A stretch of DNA of 21,581 nt from Rhodocollybia butyracea (lineage: Eukaryota > Basidiomycota > Agaricomycetes > Agaricales > Omphalotaceae): NCBI GenBank assembly GCA_015501585.1, contig JADNRY010000920.1:1-21581 (forward strand), written 5' to 3'. Position numbers and translations under genes: made by a program. A model generated the notes under the pieces. That model did no database searches and had not been told where the DNA came from. It saw only the letters and a program-made list of their open reading frames with translations. Of this stretch, positions 18,601 to 21,581 are shown in pieces; position 1 is the stretch's first letter; each line of letters opens with the position of its first letter.

Positions 18601-20926
18601 ACGTAAGAGTGAGAAAGAAGGATTTTCTCCAGCTTTTGAATAGTCTGTGTTCGCTCATAATAGCACTCGGGATCAGACGAAGGTAGGACGAGATGGATGG
18701 AGCGAGCGAGGATTTCACAGTAGGGATTCCAAGATCGACTGAAACACGAGTGCCGGTATCTAGCGACAATGCTCTAGAACGTGCATGAGGACGGGGAAGT
18801 AGTGACATTGGAGCCTGTGCTGGCATTGGACTCTCTGAATTATATCATGAACATCAAGGGGGAGGAATGTGCTGCTACGCAGTATAAGTGTACTTTGTCG
18901 ATGAGGATGAGGCATCAATACAACTGGGAGATCTCCGTCAGCCGACGACTGTCGAGAGAAAGCTGATCCGCCAATTGTTTTCTTTTCCCCCTCTCTTCGA
19001 GGGCCTGACCGGAATCGGGAATTTTTGATGGTTCAAGGGTTCCCTTTGCCTCATTCGCCTTTGCCAAATGAACTTCCATTGCCGCCATGGCAGCAGCAGA
19101 AGCTACTTCCATTGCAAACCTTTGCCTTCGGCGCATGTCAATCATGGTCGCAGGAGACATGGACCTAGCTTGGGCATGGACAGAATATCTGGTAGCAGTT
19201 TCCACGGCCGCTTCGACGGCTGGGGAGAGAACCGACGTTTGGCGAAATGTGGGAGTTGTCGAGATCGTGTCTCGTCGTACCTCGATGAGACATGATCGTG
19301 ACTACTTAACAGTGATTGTGTTCCCTCGCGGCTGTGGCTTGAGTCTGATGCCTCCTTTCGAATCTATGATGCGAAGCATTGATATGAGGATCCAACACAA
19401 AAAAAATAAGTAGACTAACTTTGCCCTCGACACTAGGTTGCTCTTTTATTTCATTTCTCGAAAGCGATGAGTGAAGAGCAGATAAAGACAATAGGAGTTC
19501 GTTGGTGAAAAAACAGGCTGATTCTAAGAATATTAACGACATACATACACGTCAAAAATGTTGAAACTTACTGTAGAATCGAGCGACGCGCCTCGCATGT
19601 GCTTATTCAAGGCTGTAACCTTGGATGATAGAATAGATTCAGGCTTTAGTGCATCAGGTACCTTTGGTTATTGCGAAATTAGCTGGGAAAACTGGGCAAA
19701 ATTAAACTTACCGAGTGAACAATGTCGTTCTGTTTTATATCTTTTCCGGAAATGTTGTGGCTTGCCCCCAGAAGCGGTATGTCCGTTTCTGCAGACGATA
19801 AACCTGACCCGGATCCAGATCCAGAGGCATGCGAAACGATCGTCGTGTGTCTGCTTGGCCCAAAGGAGGCATGGAGAACGGCTGGGGAGAAAGCGGTAGA
19901 ACGTGAATAATATATGCTCTGGGTTCTTCAGTACTAGGATGAGTTGGTTTCCGAGGGCTGGGAGTTCCTTTGCCGCGAATGAAAACGTCGTCATCTTCGT
20001 TAGTACGGTTAGCTTGATCAAGTTGACTACGGCTCCATGACGATAAAACCTTCTTTTCGGCTCGTTTATTTCTGCTTTCCTTCGGAACTTGGTTTACGGT
20101 ACTTCGAATCTGCATAAGAGCTCTAGTTCTTTGTATATTTTCGGAGACGAGACTAGTAGCACGTTCCCGTTTCCTTTGGACATAGGTTTGGTTTCCTGCT
20201 CAGGGGGCAGTTAGTGGGGATTAACAGGTGCATTGAGTGTCGTACGGATTGCAGAACTGTCACCAGCATCGTCACAGTCGTCTTCTGCCGTGGCGCTCAT
20301 TTCACCTTTTGCGGCGTTATTTCGAATAGAAACCACTGCAGGCGACTTTGGCACGCGTTTCTTCCCTCCACTGCCTACAACGGTAGAAAAATTCCACGTT
20401 GGCTTTGAAGCTCCGTTGAGTCTAGTGATCGATATATCGCGTATCCTTGAACGCGATCTACTCCTCGATACCCAATCTTTAATCCGCGTCAAACTCGAGC
20501 TCCGTCCCCGGGTGCCTCTTGACATGCTCCTTCCCCTACGGTCGCTGGTAACTCCTATCCCCGACAAAAAGCTCCGGCTTGTCGCCGAGACGAAAGAGAC
20601 ACTATTGAGCAGTGCCTCATCCCCTTCATCAATCACAGAGGAAGGGACGAAATTAATCAGAACATCGAAAGACCGTTGGTCCCGATTCTTTTTGTTGGAT
20701 TTTGGAACAGAACGGGGTATTGCGGAGTCGCTTTTCAGTTGGGAGGAAGACGAGTGTTGGGCATGTACCCAACATCCTCTGCTACGACGAAATCCCGTCC
20801 GAAAACGCCTCCAAGCTCCGAAAACTGTACTGCCCTGACTTCTTCTAGTGTCTCCGCCTGTTTCCTTCTAGACCGCCCGCGATCATTCGCTGGATTAGAA
20901 AATAGAGATTTGCGTCCCAACGCCAT
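15619..20926 (-). CDS. Large Ser-rich, mostly disordered protein of unknown function (several apparent frameshifts)
   Basis: Coding blocks in one direction run from ATG 20926 (MALGRKSLFSNPANDRGRSR) to TGA 15621-15619 (WSSGNAERPLSMAVDLTRD). Introns with good signals and family-typical size are 20196-20245, 19662-19711, 19524-19571, 19364-19419 and 17385-17432 (48-56 nt). Order: an N-terminal folded-looking part (SFDVLINFVPSSVIDEGDEA); an Arg/Ser block (RGRSMSRGTRGRSSSLTRIK); a helical basic part; an Ala/Met-rich helix (RRRQRFAMEVASAAAMAAME); a leucine-rich stretch near 18,300 (DISLVDLILHGLLDPIPESL); then long Ser/Thr/Pro-rich disorder with a Glu/Gln run near 16,050. Roughly eight to ten one-base corrections are needed, several at homopolymers (GGGG near 19,870, T-run near 19,510). 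No catalytic domain is visible. From memory it resembles uncharacterised Ser-rich agaricomycete proteins. It might be more than one gene, and the exact exon map between 15,900 and 19,300 is unresolved. Confidence 0.6.
19662..19711 (-). other. Intron in the Ser-rich gene
   Basis: GTAAGT donor at 19711-19706 and CAAAG acceptor at 19663-19662, 50 nt. The next exon, 19661-19572, is 90 nt and open (VPDALKPESILSSKVTALNK). Confidence 0.65.
20196..20245 (-). other. Intron in the Ser-rich gene
   Basis: GTACGA donor, CACTAAC branch-like site, GAGCAG acceptor, 50 nt. Splicing joins DSSAIR to NQTYVQRKRERATSLVSENI in frame and avoids the stop after VNPH. Confidence 0.7.
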
Positions 20927-21190
20927 CTTTGCCCACGACCTCTGCACGAGTAAGAACGGAGTGTAATGTTGTGGAATGGGACGCGTAAGCGGCTGTAGAC
21001 GTAAAACAACCAGTGCAGGCCTGATTTCTGAACAAGTGAAGCCAGATTAGAAGGTGGACGCTCTGTAGCAAGGATTACAAGCGATTTGGAGAAGAGCTGA
21101 GAGCTAGCAGAGGACCAAGATCTGCTGCAGTGGGGGCTACAATTGACGCGTAAAAATGACGCTATCACGGTAAATAAACGCGTAACTCAC
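20927..21190 (-). other. Leader of the Ser-rich gene, or further exons
   Basis: The frame of the ATG at 20926 stays open upstream to about 21,027, where the minus strand reads CTTGTTCAG, a good splice acceptor (21030-21028). So this is either a spliced 5' leader or more coding sequence with a start further right. No partner exon could be joined in frame with confidence. Confidence 0.35.
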
Positions 21191-21400
21191 CTCCCACAAT
21201 AAGATGACCTTCTCATCCTTGATCTTGGTCCAAAGTGCCTCGATATCTTCCGATTTGATTTTCCAGTTTGGTTTTCTTTCCTTCCTCCTCGATGCGAGCC
21301 CTAGTGCGTATAGATGATAAATTGCTAGGTGTAGTAAATGGGTCCAGTGGCAATCTGCCCTGGGGTCGAAAGCTTCGAGCCAGACATGGCAGTAGTGGCA
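21191..21400 (-). CDS. Coding-like block with a splice donor, partial
   Basis: On the minus strand a frame reads LHLAIYHLYALGLASRR and then SEDIEALWTKIKDEKVILLW-E. It ends in a textbook donor, GAG|GTGAGT, at 21191/21190. An overlapping frame (TPSNLSSIRTRARIEEEGKK) is also open, so a frameshift may divide the block. It may be an upstream exon of the Ser-rich gene or the end part of another minus-strand gene that begins beyond the window. No family recognised. Confidence 0.35.
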
Positions 21401-21581
21401 GGAAGAGGATTGGAGGATTTTCGACTCTATATCAAAATATTCTTACCACGAGGCGAAGTTAGAACGGAGAAAGGCAGTAACAATGCTGCAATAGCTTCAC
21501 GCCGAGAATAAGTGCGGCGGGGACAATCTCGGGAGGATCGGCGGTACCAGAGAGTCAAAGACTCTCGATGTTGTCCTATTT
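21401..21581. other. Right edge, unresolved
   Basis: Open frames exist on the minus strand (for example EIVPAALILGVKLLQH), and a GGTAAGAAT donor-like site lies near 21,450, so more exons are possible, but the window ends too soon to decide. Confidence 0.25.

Noticed and set aside
20233..20838. 201-codon plus-strand frame, the longest in the right part
   Set aside because: It lies antisense to the Arg/Ser block of the minus-strand gene, which has matching splice sites and a continuous protein pattern. The plus frame is a mirror effect of that composition.
1..21581. tRNA or rRNA genes
   Set aside because: No cloverleaf with A and B boxes and no ribosomal RNA sequence was seen on either strand; a covariance-model scan would settle this.

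Overview
The window looks like nuclear DNA of a filamentous basidiomycete, most likely an agaricomycete. The evidence is protein-coding genes cut by many short introns (mostly 48-63 nt, GT..AG), a mitochondrial complex I subunit gene, and a retroelement mix (Ty3-like gag relics, solo LTRs, a LINE with a C-terminal RNase H) of the kind common in that group. I cannot name the species.

Positions 1 to about 12,930 are a nested graveyard of mobile elements. A minus-strand gag relic (1-787 plus 2044-3179) is split by a solo LTR (793-2043). Its presumed 5' LTR/leader (about 3240-3633 plus 7491-7987, with a TATA box at 7853-7859) is split by a non-coding fold-back element of about 3.85 kb (3634-7484). 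That element has two inverted arms of about 1.8 kb, a loop of about 250 bp, arrays of roughly 22-bp GGTCTTGACC-core repeats in both arms, and a family of 57-bp repeats. A second copy of the same solo LTR (8580-9703) splits another minus-strand coding relic that I do not recognise (7988-8390, 8463-8579, 9704-9830). A 5'-truncated, decayed LINE on the plus strand (about 10,083-12,935) carries the end of a reverse transcriptase, a zinc-type Cys cluster, an RNase H domain with a changed catalytic residue, and a C-terminal CCHC motif.

Positions about 12,940 to 21,581 are host gene space with higher GC. Two genes were reconstructed exon by exon. The first is protein-L-isoaspartate O-methyltransferase (minus, 13416-14462, 7 exons). 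The second is the NDUFB7/B18 subunit of mitochondrial complex I (plus, 14837-15377, 4 exons, one of 15 nt). They are divergent and share a 374-bp intergenic region. A large Ser-rich gene of unknown function (minus, 15619 to about 20926) converges on NDUFB7, and a coding-like block with a clean donor site lies at the right edge.

Each of the three host genes needs one or more single-base corrections to stay open, usually at short homopolymers. This points to indel errors in the assembly rather than to three dead genes. The relics to the left carry in-frame TGA stops of the kind produced by CGA-to-TGA change, which looks like real decay. The most unusual object is the large fold-back element: it encodes no visible protein, and its inner arms match in every stretch compared.
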